A stretch of DNA of 37,290 nt, from assembly GCF_903933125.1 (NCBI RefSeq), contig NZ_CAIZIZ010000045.1:1-37290 (forward strand). The letters run 5' to 3'. Below, one piece after another: positions 37,286-37,290 of this stretch. A program made the position numbers and the translations under genes. The stretch is from an uncultured Lamprocystis sp. (GTDB lineage Bacteria > Pseudomonadota > Gammaproteobacteria > Chromatiales > Chromatiaceae). How positions within the stretch are numbered: the stretch's first letter is position 1; each line of letters opens with the position of its first letter. The notes under the pieces are model-generated. The model saw nothing but the letters and a program-made list of their open reading frames with translations. It ran no database searches and was not told the origin of the DNA.

Positions 37286-37290
37286 CGCAG

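Overview
The window is chromosomal DNA from a GC-rich gammaproteobacterium. The order lptM-lysA-(methyltransferase)-dapF-DUF484-xerC is a gammaproteobacterial housekeeping layout. A PEP-CTERM protein beside a PrsT-like TPR protein, an SHP/diheme cytochrome c cluster and many short palindromic intergenic repeats suggest a purple sulfur bacterium (Chromatiaceae-like). That lineage is an inference; no marker gene here proves it.

Layout, left to right. 1-1050: a DUF932 remnant and a DUF433/DUF5615 toxin-antitoxin pair. 1189-5868: a P-loop-like ATPase, a PEP-CTERM exported protein behind a candidate sigma-54 promoter, and a PrsT-like TPR protein split into two overlapping frames by an apparent one-base loss. 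5996-7156: YhbY and a lone ParA/MobD-like ATPase. 7483-11735: a c-type cytochrome operon (cytochrome b561-like, SHP, diheme cytochrome c), divergent from a PepSY protein / OmpR-type regulator / histidine kinase operon. 12077-15337: a small basic protein, a zinc-ribbon protein, the broken 5' end of a second cytochrome b gene, then a cation efflux pump and a diheme cytochrome c peroxidase. 16134-19700: a long-chain acyl-CoA synthetase, a divergent cold-shock protein and a tandem META-domain protein. 19797-23326: an unknown small protein, a single-chain MmeI-type restriction-modification enzyme and a HIRAN-like remnant. 23543-28636: the lysine/cell-wall/recombination operon. 28908-34188: a zinc-ribbon/formylglycine-enzyme-like membrane protein and a solute-binding/LysM protein, divergent from a 999-residue tubulin-superfamily protein. 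34251-37045: two unknown proteins, an SMC/OLD-like ATPase and an HsdM N-terminal fragment.

Three themes link the genes. First, a TGTCAG-type direct repeat with an 11-bp period occurs between the two cytochrome/regulator operons, upstream of the efflux/peroxidase pair and upstream of the acyl-CoA synthetase; this looks like a local regulon of the two-component system. Second, the window carries defence or remnant-defence genes: toxin-antitoxin, MmeI-type enzyme, HIRAN fragment, HsdM fragment with an ATPase module. Third, intergenic spaces are full of palindromic repeats, including two copies of a 124-bp element with cruciform potential.

The least explained system is the divergent tubulin-like locus at 28908-34188: a cytoplasmic polymer-type GTPase candidate facing two envelope proteins. 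No tRNA, rRNA or CRISPR array was recognised.
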